DNA from: Symbiodinium microadriaticum
Taxonomy: Eukaryota; Sar; Dinophyceae; Suessiales; Symbiodiniaceae
Length of the DNA: 64,000 nt
Assembly: GCA_001939145.1 (NCBI GenBank)
Contig: LSRX01001124.1
Coordinates: 1 to 64,000 of the forward strand
Direction: 5' to 3'
The notes beneath the pieces were generated by a model. It did not search any database. It was not told the origin of the DNA and saw only the letters and a list, made by a program, of their open reading frames with translations. Of the stretch, positions 10,001-17,562 are shown piece by piece; within the stretch, counting starts at the first letter, position 1; the number at the start of each line of letters is the position of its first letter. A program made the position numbers and the translations under genes.

Positions 10001-11770
10001 CGTGAGGATAGCTGGCTTGCGCTTGCTGCTGGTGACCAGGATGTTCTGATCCGTCTGCCGCAAAACTTCAAGGTTGATCCTTCGTTTGTTCCGTTGGATG
10101 GTGACGGCTTTGCGTCTTGGTTGACTAAGCAGGATAAGGTCAAAGCGGGCACTGTCACTCCGGCGATGCAGCAGAAATATGCGAAAGAAATTCGCGCTGC
10201 TAAATTGGAGGAGTTCAAGTCTTATTTGGACAATGACGCTATACGCCTCACTGACCGTCGCAAGCTTGGTCGCGATGTCAATTTTCTAACCGGTCGCTGG
10301 GTTCTCACTGTGAAGGTTGACAAAAACGGATTCTTTTCCAAGTTCAAGGCGCGTTGGGTTTGTCGTGGTTTCCAGGATAAGTTTGCCTGGGAACAGCAAA
10401 CTGACAGCCCTACCGCTACTCGGTATGGTTTCCGTTTGGTTGCTCAGTGTGCTGCCAATCACTACTGGGACCTTTTTCATCTCGATCTCAAAACCGCTTT
10501 TCTTCAGGGGGAACACTACAATCTGTCATCCCGATCGGTTGTTGTTCAGTTGCCTCCGGACATTGGCTTGCCACCTTGGATGGTCGGTCTTTGCCTTCGT
10601 CCGGTTTATGGTTTGAACGATGCACCTCGGAGATGGTGGAACAGGTTGGATAGGTTTCTCCGATCTGTTGGTTTGGAACCGACTCGTGCTGACCGATGCA
10701 CTTATGTCGCATACGACGGCATCGAAGGCAAGAAGGACAAGAGATACCTTTCGTCGGGAAGCTTCTCCTCCGAGAAGGAACCCGAGCCGGAGCCTCTGGG
10801 TCATCTTAAGGACCTTGCCCTTCATGCCATGTCATGCTACGCATATGATGAAGAAATTCGGGCTACCTCCGACCGTGCGGAGGAGAGATCCTATATGTCT
10901 TGTCTGGATATTGCTCAGTGCTTTAACACCGAAACCAAGAAGAAGGTCGACTATGCTTGGAGACCGGTGACTGATGGGAAGCTACTGGGCTTCTTGGGTG
11001 GTATCGCGTGTAAGAAGAGAGGCTGGTTTCCTTACGAGAACGGCCACGCTTTGGTCTCTCATCGGGCCAAGGCCCTTCGTGGTCCTGATCCTACTTACAA
11101 GGTGAAGGACTATCCTTACCGTGTCTCGATGATCCTCCGCAAAGGCACTTGGAGGATTGTTGAGAGAGCCCATGATCTGAGACAAGAGAACAAGCCCTGT
11201 TATCTTGAAGAAGAGGCAGAGGTCTTGGTCTCCTTGTTTCTGCCAGAAAAGGCTTCCTATAAGGTCGAGAGTCTTTCGGAACTCTCTCCGGAGCTTGTCG
11301 ATCAGTTGCTTGAGCATTTTGTTGCTCCTGTGCATGGTAGTCCCAGCAAGGGCCGGAAGACAGTTGGAGTTATGAGTCTCCATGTTGATGATTTGATCAT
11401 CAGTGGAACTGAGAAGTTCTTAACCTGGTTTCTCAAGAAGATCAGAGAACACTTCACTGTTGGCCACGAGGACAAAAATGACTTGACATTCACAGGGCAA
11501 CGTGTTTGTTGGGTTAACGATGCTCAGGGCAACAAGAAGTATATTTCTATCGATCAGAAGCTGTGTGTGTGTCTGAGCTCGAAGAGATTGTTATACCGAA
11601 GCACCTCAAGGACGCGGATGCTTGTGACAAAGCTCTTCACACGTCCTACCGATCCTTGCTCGGGAGTATCAACTGGTTGCAGTCGAGGACACAGTTCCAG
11701 GCTTGTTACCAGTTCTCTCGTTTGGCTTCAGCTTCTGCAGCTCCGACCGTTGCTCATTGCAAGGAGTTGA
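4085..11770 (+). CDS. Element A gag-pol polyprotein (main frame)
   Basis: Start taken at the first in-frame ATG (4085); the frame is open from 4010. In order: gag (about residues 30-260); acidic then basic KGKGKKGKKGK nucleic-acid-binding tract; protease-like VLDLGC near 493, where copia normally has DSG or DTG; integrase zinc HxxxH near 915 and CRVC near 949; integrase D-D-E at FVDHEE, VGDQAF and NRAETA (about 980, 1037, 1069); a cysteine-containing region of about 370 residues of unknown function; a long Pro/Asp/Gly-rich linker; then RT with HLDLKTAFLQG near 2131, YGLNDAPRRWW near 2175 and LHVDDLIISG near 2432. About 200 residues are inserted between the last two RT motifs. The frame fails near 11570 in a TG run; RNase H follows in other frames. 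Confidence 0.85.
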   Translation: MNFEHGDGDDDYLPNGNESYATNHRHIQELQRLSAFQQVTTKVPPSYDGRSSWFAYEDAIDDWCDITELDGDKRGPALRNRLEGEAAIHKRLLDRERLKDPNNGVKYFKSFLRPLFVKGAANVFLYRFQQFMNLHRGNGDMLRWITRFQLSVQRMQEAWNDTYLPITDPMNAEVRAFIAGLPAEEQGTITNDEAMERANERLRDQHARTIPITANLVALIFVSLSDLTQDQRQVLTSLMAHRNRVLADYRLNELREVYLEIFCTTKTSVENPLLAPSGHGGRKTFLVIDEGYLDNQEGYWVEDEEDGAEGFLEADEDTFWVYDEDNYTWFQRRFQGRKMKRGFKGQRKGKSKGRKGSGGIRFFKKRKGRSHLADNNTEAWQADGQWHDDSWQESSWDDWSWDYAEESYAAKGKGKKGKKGKGKGKYGKNDGKDGKGGSKDGAANLADSAQGSAAIAAATTFYTNHLDFNNLSFMATENHEAFITQPLTPTSMVLDLGCTRAMTSRVAAQDLMKFCDQNKDCGIWYNIAETQSKFTFANSESTQCKQKLVVCMYDREFAVQSTEFDIVEQGHVPTLMSLPQMRNLRFQFDLQPDKAFLSSSILGIENLQLKVAPSSHLVLDLIDLSEYMWHVRFGKFKMSSFLTYYMHYEYGFHQKLSGGSSFEEVPEEPEGLVFATDDEWVVDENKMELIRVHKKMRQVKYAPKEGQTPIPLEFLDVKRTTIMEFSKEKIVTQEDDWRSTERPTAKTPDYWRGKTVFRILPGGLESRTSVPAKSRFPGRSKTGSPDDIVNTGKPEDSSRKSGTTGSFPSGKEPVRRRVRIKGSGPLGPVPKKAAPPPVPEDDPDLHEYAPSEPGEPLSEEARNELFPDRKDVRDVSSLEPRRIALPLPGHEVSRASPQYKRMLEKLNDEVELYKLHVKHYHMSPAQFRRRTSMLGLPGEIYDKYDKIFRTCRVCSTSVPTPPRARVAGLRASSFGDLIFVDHEEIKFGSKAYLALVIIDGATKLLWATALNSLEAPETLNAFRQWNEENNCIPKGIVGDQAFFTDQFMSYYKFHGITPYPCGPRTPWPNRAETAVRLFKRTWSIMTKALADEGFAEKVTVRQAVKKVAWARNCQLTVSGYSLLEIATGRRPPDLFDVETCSPEQLSVDPSSEDRTTLELQRIALRAHQEARQAIDLRKDLARRVMPSDGPYRKGDRVFVWHKDESKKKSEGVWVRGVVVSQEGAMVLVEVHRSVLRVNQSKVRRDHDPWHDVAIPLKSDDDPRRSSSEEVLDRIGDKILEDAGKDVVFSTCYEREICYHTLTSGKSDFVEISPHLTGLTACTCHSGNTASARILFGDWTSKNLQSSIADAWKVVLTGEPDHTVIHPVVPAEWPKKTARAFWHFCAELCRWQDDRECLVTVIHPARTGFFSSQCSRSLKWRPNMSFVTFENQGEQVSGELSFLTNLPEGSLDRLESLTEGYDSEKIFDPRFVILLSHCVTRHRHSDLRQGFLFEDMFEDFDDGALCSLCLRSERNAEALSVLPLSEEYSLLSNNSKGKLPQLLHFVAPQRFVTSSLVQSLTRIDNLLPGTELEVHTTTSSEAVALRPMMKNVRVLTLPYLEFEYCNVYRGTFGKTLPVIHRHPDAVVILWNPGDHDHVFFVTIAQLLPCLQDMKADHWSMIVFWNEAKGPAARRGPDVGLDFTDQPAPAPEVSQPPATDDDGDHPGYEDPRAEMPVDDEDMPPQSQQPEPDLDDNPIELGSGDNPPPAPPGGGTLVPVPEDDSGDLDMPYDPGNDDGDPSPGGGPFGPVPGFGPSPDEPPVQMEYHDEPPPPGGPPGAPGAVPQFSNPGQVLSPPMPWPAPATPIVPVPIPPHPQFPLPQSLRPPSPRNVAPTRACGAHPDDISKAKARAAQPVGPPVVLLPGQSAGKKDPQGGDFPIPDEPASSSSGPAVPGLPVTEGEFPIQQTPLSEPTQEPPVPDDDGDSDDTNATVDYREDSWLALAAGDQDVLIRLPQNFKVDPSFVPLDGDGFASWLTKQDKVKAGTVTPAMQQKYAKEIRAAKLEEFKSYLDNDAIRLTDRRKLGRDVNFLTGRWVLTVKVDKNGFFSKFKARWVCRGFQDKFAWEQQTDSPTATRYGFRLVAQCAANHYWDLFHLDLKTAFLQGEHYNLSSRSVVVQLPPDIGLPPWMVGLCLRPVYGLNDAPRRWWNRLDRFLRSVGLEPTRADRCTYVAYDGIEGKKDKRYLSSGSFSSEKEPEPEPLGHLKDLALHAMSCYAYDEEIRATSDRAEERSYMSCLDIAQCFNTETKKKVDYAWRPVTDGKLLGFLGGIACKKRGWFPYENGHALVSHRAKALRGPDPTYKVKDYPYRVSMILRKGTWRIVERAHDLRQENKPCYLEEEAEVLVSLFLPEKASYKVESLSELSPELVDQLLEHFVAPVHGSPSKGRKTVGVMSLHVDDLIISGTEKFLTWFLKKIREHFTVGHEDKNDLTFTGQRVCWVNDAQGNKKYISIDQKLCVCLSSKRLLYRSTSRTRMLVTKLFTRPTDPCSGVSTGCSRGHSSRLVTSSLVWLQLLQLRPLLIARS

Positions 11771-12460
11771 ACAAGTTGTGTCGACAGATACGCAGTGAAA
11801 CGGTTGAGTTGAGAGTTTGGCCTGTCAAGGGGTCGCCGAGGATTTTAGGCATTCCCGATGCAGCTTTTCGGAATAACAGCGACAAGTCGTCACAGAGAGC
11901 GATGACGATATTTATTGCTGATGAAAGGGTCAAGAATCGAAGGGACACCCGAGACTCTTTGGTCTTCTTCGAATCCACTAAGATCAAACGAACGACCCTT
12001 AGCACTGCGGTCGCTGAACTTTACGCTCTGATGAAGTGTTTTTGGAACCTGTCAAATGCTCCGGGGTTTGTGGAAAGATATAAGCGGGTTGGACGCCGAA
12101 ATTCATATTCGCACCGATGCGAACAATCTCGTGTCCACTGCTTCGACCACGCACTCTCCGGAACAACAGGAAACAATTCACATGATTCAGATGCTGAGGA
12201 AGGAGGCATGCTCGGGAGCTATCGCTGACCTTTCTCACGTGCGTACCGAACACTGTCTGTCTGATTGTCTCACGAAACGAAGTGCTAATCCTAGAAACCT
12301 TCTGAACTCTGTTCAAACAGGATGGTTGAAGGAAATCGACTCGCACCCCCCGTTTCGCAGCATGATTGAGCACAAGGCATTTATGAACTCATGGCTTCTC
12401 AAGGAGTTTCCAGTTCTTGCCTCTGTGCAACATGTCATGTTCATGCAGGAGAGACTGTGA
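11563..12460 (+). pseudogene. Element A RT end and RNase H, broken by two frameshifts
   Basis: The polyprotein continues at 11563-12040 in a second frame and at 12041-12460 back in the first. The first shift falls in CTGTGTGTGTGTCTG (11563-11574), the second in the T5 run near 12037. Family features persist: SYRSLLGSINWLQSRTQF is the copia RT-RNase H connector, AVAELYALMKC and IRTDANNL are RNase H blocks, and DCLTKR corresponds to the usual copia DxxTK end. Both lesions lie in simple runs, so slippage in the copy or sequencing error are equally possible. As written this copy cannot make intact RNase H. Confidence 0.8.
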
Positions 12461-12611
12461 GTGTGAGCTGTCAGTGCAGTGCAGTTGCATGTCATTCTTG
12501 CTTGAAGAGTTGTTGGTCTCTTTTTAAATTTGTGCCTGCACTGCTCAAATCAGCTGGTTCAAAACTTTAGTGCGAAAGTAAGCCCACATACTTCTCCACC
12601 TAGTTACCAGC

Positions 12612-15059
12612 ATGGCTGCGGAGGCCCGTGCACATGCCGCTCGCGGGTCTGAGCCACGCACTTTCCGGGGAAGCTCCTCCTCTGAGGAGGTACCCATGGG
12701 ATTTGTGCAGGAATACTGGACACCAAACATTGGTTGCAATATTCGCATCAGTTTGGCTACTGGTATTCCGGAATATGACGAGTATGTCAAATCCATTTCG
12801 TGGGTCAACCGTAGTGGGCTACGCCATTGCGTAGGTGACGGTTCGGTGGCTTACTTTGGAAGTCAGACTCGGCAGTATCCCAAGGCTATTTGGCCACAGA
12901 TGATCAAGTTGAGGCCAGACAGTGTCCCACTTTATCCTGGACATGAGGAGGTTTCAGCATACTTTCCCTTTGGAGAGACAGCTGTTACCGATCTCATCGA
13001 AGGACAGCTTGCTTTTCTGCATCATGTCCGGTCCTATGAGGAGGCCCATCCTGGAACGAGGTTTTTGCAGAGGGAGCTCAATTGGAAGATTGAGTTCTTA
13101 AACTGCTGCCTTGGAGCTCTTCCAAAAGAGCACTTGGATGAAATCTCCACTGAGATCAGCGAGGTCGTCCGACTTGGTGGCAACCCTAACAGCTGGGCTG
13201 TCAGGAACAGCAAGGCTATGTCGCGTGCTCTTCGGCACGCTGCTGGTATCAAGTTGGGCAAATACCTGGAAGCCTCTATTGAGCAGCTGGACAGGTCCAC
13301 GTCACTTAAGCCTTTCGACTGGGAGCCACCGAAGTTCTTTGCCTTCCTTATGGCTAACAGTAAGGGCCGTTTCCAGACGTGGATTGCACCTGTCGCGTGC
13401 AGTTTCAAGCGCTTCCTGGATTGGGACTTCGTGATCGGGATCTCAGCGATCCAGGGACACAGCCGCATGCCCGAGCAGGTCGCGGAAGTTGCTCAGGGTG
13501 AGAAACTTACCCTGGCCCGGGCTCGAGAGCTGGGATATATATTCCACGCCGCGGAGAATCACAACTACGAGAGCATCAAGAGCGATGGTCTCCTGTTGCG
13601 AGCCACGCGAAAGGGGTGGCAACGCCACCGTGTTGCAATTCACCTCACTTACACGTTTCACTACAGGCCGCCTCATGAGCAGGACCCTGGTGGACTCAAA
13701 CACGAGGAGAAACAGCGTGCAGCCGGAGTGAGCTCTTCATTTGAAGAGGAAACTCCATCAGCTGCCGCTGACTCTTCGGAAGCCACGGGAGGCTCCCCCT
13801 CTGGGGAGGTACCCGAACGGCGAGTCCAGCAGAAGGCCATGCCGAAGAAGAAGGCGAAGGCTAAGGCATCTACGGATGCTGAGTCCGCCACGGGAGGCTC
13901 CCTCTCTGGGGAGGTACCCGTGGTAGACGAAGCCGCGCTACGTCGACTCATTCGAGAAGACGAGCTTCGTGAGGCAGCGGCCCGTCGCTCTACGACCTCT
14001 GAGGGTACCACTCGGTACGCCTATGAGGCAGGCGACACCGTCCATGGACGTGTGGACGCGACGCGTCTCCAGCAGGAGGAGGAACTACGGGACATTATCC
14101 AGAAGGCGAGGTACAACCCGTGGCATTTCTTTCACCACGGGCTACTTCACCGCAAGGATCAGTCTGGGAACAAGATGTATGCTCCCTACGGGGACGCATG
14201 GGTGAAGATTACACCGTTCAGTTCCCTGCCGACTGACATGCGGAAGCTTCTGGGGTCCGAGTATGATTGGGCGTCCTGGCTTTGCCATCCTTTGAGCGGC
14301 TATGGCGTCCATTTCTTCCTCAAGGGCTTCGAGCTGGGGAAGATGCAGGGCAACATGCTATTGGAACTCAGTCTCAAGGGGAAGGCCTACACTGATGGTT
14401 ACAAATCCCCCTTCGACCATGGTCAGGGGAATGATCCTTCCACGATTCTGAATGATCTCCAGCATGCTGAACACCGTGAGTTTGCTCCGTTATATGCTGA
14501 CGTTGGTTTCAGAATTCCTGACGATTCCGATCCCAGGTCAAGGAAGCCTAAGTCAGATGATCCGGACTATGCCACCAAACTCGCTCTGCACAATGCTTTC
14601 TGTTTGGAAAGGGATGTGTGGACCGAGCTTAAGGCAGTCCGGAAGGACTTCTCCACGGTCGTCTCTGCGGTTTCCCAGGCCTACGGGCCAGACTTCTTCA
14701 GCTACGTCCAGAAGTACTGGGAGAATTTAAACATCAGACGCCTCTACAAGATTAATACTCCTGAGGGTTATACCTTGTATGATTCCTCACTCAAGGAGCC
14801 TTGGAATGCGTCTCTTGTCCTCGCCGCGATAGAGAAACAGTTCGAGCTTATGGGCGTTGGTTCTTTCACTTCGACCTTCGGGAAGAAGGCTCACGCAGAT
14901 TTGATCTCGTATGAGAACCTTCGTGCAAAACGCGCCCGAGAGATCGATGAACTGTACACGCTTCGAGGGCATTGTCGTGGAGGAGTTTATCTCCAATCTC
15001 CCAGGACCAACAATCGAGGAACTGGACGTCCCCATGGAGCAAGCTGGTGGCTCTGCTGA
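12612..15059 (+). CDS. Element A accessory ORF with KptA/Tpt1-like domain
   Basis: 815-residue frame after pol, not part of standard copia. Residues about 255-350 resemble RNA 2'-phosphotransferase (KptA/Tpt1), which removes a splice-junction 2'-phosphate using NAD+. Visible are KGRFQ, then IGISAIQGHS near 281 (family: IRANQGHS), FHAAENHNYESIKSDGLLL near 311 (family: HGT.....I..GL), and RHRVAIHLTY near 343 (family: RHVHLS). HAA replaces the usual HGT, so activity is uncertain. The remainder has no family I recognise and holds palindrome-encoded inserts such as GSSSSEEVP and GSPSGEVP. The final 30 residues look out of frame: an indel near 14960 would join this to the next ORF, making one protein of about 1,650 residues. 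Confidence 0.6.
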   Translation: MAAEARAHAARGSEPRTFRGSSSSEEVPMGFVQEYWTPNIGCNIRISLATGIPEYDEYVKSISWVNRSGLRHCVGDGSVAYFGSQTRQYPKAIWPQMIKLRPDSVPLYPGHEEVSAYFPFGETAVTDLIEGQLAFLHHVRSYEEAHPGTRFLQRELNWKIEFLNCCLGALPKEHLDEISTEISEVVRLGGNPNSWAVRNSKAMSRALRHAAGIKLGKYLEASIEQLDRSTSLKPFDWEPPKFFAFLMANSKGRFQTWIAPVACSFKRFLDWDFVIGISAIQGHSRMPEQVAEVAQGEKLTLARARELGYIFHAAENHNYESIKSDGLLLRATRKGWQRHRVAIHLTYTFHYRPPHEQDPGGLKHEEKQRAAGVSSSFEEETPSAAADSSEATGGSPSGEVPERRVQQKAMPKKKAKAKASTDAESATGGSLSGEVPVVDEAALRRLIREDELREAAARRSTTSEGTTRYAYEAGDTVHGRVDATRLQQEEELRDIIQKARYNPWHFFHHGLLHRKDQSGNKMYAPYGDAWVKITPFSSLPTDMRKLLGSEYDWASWLCHPLSGYGVHFFLKGFELGKMQGNMLLELSLKGKAYTDGYKSPFDHGQGNDPSTILNDLQHAEHREFAPLYADVGFRIPDDSDPRSRKPKSDDPDYATKLALHNAFCLERDVWTELKAVRKDFSTVVSAVSQAYGPDFFSYVQKYWENLNIRRLYKINTPEGYTLYDSSLKEPWNASLVLAAIEKQFELMGVGSFTSTFGKKAHADLISYENLRAKRAREIDELYTLRGHCRGGVYLQSPRTNNRGTGRPHGASWWLC

Positions 15060-17562
15060 CGCTGCTACAGCGGACTCTCCCTCTGGAGAGATGGCTGGAG
15101 CAGAAAAGGCAAAACAGGAGCCAGGCTCGGCTGACGCTGCTTCAGCGGACTCTCCCTCTGGAGAGATGGCTGGGGTGGAAGAGGCTAAACAAGAGCCAGA
15201 TTCCGCGACACCTATGGAAGTGGATGCGCCAATGGACACCGACGCACCAGAATGCTCTTCCTCTGGAGAGGTATCTGGTGTAAAGGAGGAGGAACCGGAA
15301 AAGACTTGGTACCCACCGGTGGTGCATCCTGATGATCCTAATCGTCCGGAACCTACCAGCGCAGAACGCGCGGGTTACCCGGGAAGCTCTTCCTTCGGAG
15401 AGGCACCCATACCAGAGATGAATTTCTCTGCAGATGCCGCCAACGATCGTGACAACCTCTATGAGCAGGGCATCTGGGGTAAGACCAAAACGCGTGTGGA
15501 TCCTGGGGCATTTGAGGCAGAGTCCAAGGCCACTGCCGAGGCGGAGGAGAAGAACGAGCAGGCGTTCGAGAAGTACGCGGGTGAGAAGGAGAAGGAAGGC
15601 CTTGCCGACACCTTCGAATTCATGGAATTCCATGAAGTAAAACACCTGAAGGAACGTCTCAGCCCGCTCATGAAACTCTCCGACCAAATCCACGGCTATG
15701 GCAAGGTTGGACTCTACCACGACGACATCCGCATCGACAAAATCGGAGCCTTTAAGGTGCAGCACATGCTTTTCCGTCAAACAGCGCCTCGTCATGCTCA
15801 TATGAAGTATAACTTCTCTGAGGAGGACCTGATGGAGAGCGTTTGCCAAATGGCACCGATTTATGATCGTCGAAGCACTAAGATGGACGTTGTTTTTAGA
15901 GCTGGAGACTATCGAAGCACCCTCGATGACAAGGAAATGGCTCGTGCTTCCGCCGCTCGTGAAGAGGCCCTGGAGCTGAATCAAAAGCTCATTCAACGAC
16001 TTCGCGAGCTGAACAGGGACCGTCGATCCGCAAGCCGAGAAGAATTGATGAACGCTATGTTGCATTATTTCTTGGCTGTTGGTGTGGACGATGATGAGCT
16101 CGGGGACCTCTCCCTTGAGAGGATGCCGAAGCCTATGGGACCTGCCGAGGAGGGACCAGTTCCCATCTATAACAGCAGATCGAAGTATACGGCCCTGATT
16201 CTCAACCTAGGAAGCTTCGCTCGTAACAGGAAGCGTTCAACACCCTCCGTATTCTCCGAGATCATCGATCACGACGATTCGGGTGAAAGTGTTGGCCTTC
16301 TGTTGAAGAGCATATCACATGCCAAAGCACATCTGTTCATGTTGTGCGAGGCCGGCGAGCTCAACGATAGCGAACTCGATTTCCTTCACCGTCGAGGCTG
16401 GGAGACACAGCGGAATCCCAATGGAGAACTATTGGTCGGATGCAGAACCAATGGCAAAGGTTCTTCCATGACTATGTTGGCAGGCTCCACACTTGTGGGG
16501 GTAGCCCATAGTCACTTGCCGTTGACGTACATGATCGTCGACATCAATCAAGGGAAGACCCTGCCTTTCGGTTCTCAAGGAACCGATATGAAGCGCGACC
16601 AAGTTCCCAGCGCGTCCCTGACGGAACCACTCACCAGGGCAGGCATGAATTCAATTCGAGTTTGTGTCTTTCACTTGAGCTCCCATGTGGCAAGCGGTCA
16701 GGTCAGCCTTCCACATGAAGCCCTGGCCAGCATGTTCATCGACTGCCTGTACTATCAGGTGGATCTCATTGGGGGTGATCCCAATATGGCCCTATACAGG
16801 TACTCCGGTACAAAACAGGGCTCGATGGACATACAGGGCGGAATGTATCAGAGCGTCCTCACGTACTTCCTCGATGGGTGGAAGCAGTCACCGCGGTGTA
16901 TGCCGTTTTGCATCCCGCGAGCGCAGCATTGCAGCGCAAACAGCCTTCTGCTCCTCAAGCAGTACGAAGATGCTCTCGGCGGCCAGGCCTACAAGGATTG
17001 TCCGAAGATCGACTGGAATACTTTTCCTGGTCTGGATCCTATGGTTGCTACTGTTTTGGAGTGGGGCCATTCGATGACCGATGATCAATGGACAGACTTT
17101 TCAGAAGATGCCAAGGAGTTTAAGTTGAGCGTCTCTGAGTGGCTTTTCAACTCCACCTCGGCCAACTACCTCTTGAACGACAGGGACTATGATTCTCATA
17201 CGCCGCTCCTGCTGACAGTCAACTCGACGGTCTTTACTGCTGGACGAGCACGACAGATGAATCGAAATCCCGACACACTTCAAGAGAAGGCTGAGCGGAG
17301 GAGGCAGCGACAGAAGGAGAACAAAGCTCGTGGTTCTTCTGGAGCAGCAGCATCAACAGACCCAAGCTCTCCCCCTAGGGAGGCAGGGTCAGGTGCAAGC
17401 TCTGGTGGTGCTACAGCCTCTGGTTCACGACGTCCTGCTGAACCCGCTGATCCTCCTGGTGGAAAATCATCTGGCAAGGGAAGCAAAGGCAGCAAAGGAG
17501 GCAAGTCCTCCAAGGGCAAAGAGAAAGGAGGCAAGTCCTCCAGGGGCCATGGAAAACGCTGA
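14911..17562 (+). CDS. Element A accessory ORF with EEP nuclease-like domain
   Basis: Natural-looking sequence begins near 14963 (FEGIVVEEF), supporting fusion to the preceding ORF by a frameshift. The first 150 residues are acidic with palindrome-encoded SPSGEMAG and SSSGEVSG units. From about residue 425 the pattern suits the endonuclease/exonuclease/phosphatase fold (APE-like): ALILNLGSF, FMLCEAGELND near 478 (metal-binding Glu), VFHLSSH near 590, DLIGGDPNMALY near 620 (family GGDFN) and YDSHTPLLLTV near 759 (family SDHxP). The C-terminus is a Ser/Gly/Lys-rich basic tail. A copia element already carries integrase, so an APE-like nuclease is unexpected. Motif spacing fits but overall identity to the family is low. 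Confidence 0.5.
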   Translation: MRTFVQNAPERSMNCTRFEGIVVEEFISNLPGPTIEELDVPMEQAGGSADAATADSPSGEMAGAEKAKQEPGSADAASADSPSGEMAGVEEAKQEPDSATPMEVDAPMDTDAPECSSSGEVSGVKEEEPEKTWYPPVVHPDDPNRPEPTSAERAGYPGSSSFGEAPIPEMNFSADAANDRDNLYEQGIWGKTKTRVDPGAFEAESKATAEAEEKNEQAFEKYAGEKEKEGLADTFEFMEFHEVKHLKERLSPLMKLSDQIHGYGKVGLYHDDIRIDKIGAFKVQHMLFRQTAPRHAHMKYNFSEEDLMESVCQMAPIYDRRSTKMDVVFRAGDYRSTLDDKEMARASAAREEALELNQKLIQRLRELNRDRRSASREELMNAMLHYFLAVGVDDDELGDLSLERMPKPMGPAEEGPVPIYNSRSKYTALILNLGSFARNRKRSTPSVFSEIIDHDDSGESVGLLLKSISHAKAHLFMLCEAGELNDSELDFLHRRGWETQRNPNGELLVGCRTNGKGSSMTMLAGSTLVGVAHSHLPLTYMIVDINQGKTLPFGSQGTDMKRDQVPSASLTEPLTRAGMNSIRVCVFHLSSHVASGQVSLPHEALASMFIDCLYYQVDLIGGDPNMALYRYSGTKQGSMDIQGGMYQSVLTYFLDGWKQSPRCMPFCIPRAQHCSANSLLLLKQYEDALGGQAYKDCPKIDWNTFPGLDPMVATVLEWGHSMTDDQWTDFSEDAKEFKLSVSEWLFNSTSANYLLNDRDYDSHTPLLLTVNSTVFTAGRARQMNRNPDTLQEKAERRRQRQKENKARGSSGAAASTDPSSPPREAGSGASSGGATASGSRRPAEPADPPGGKSSGKGSKGSKGGKSSKGKEKGGKSSRGHGKR

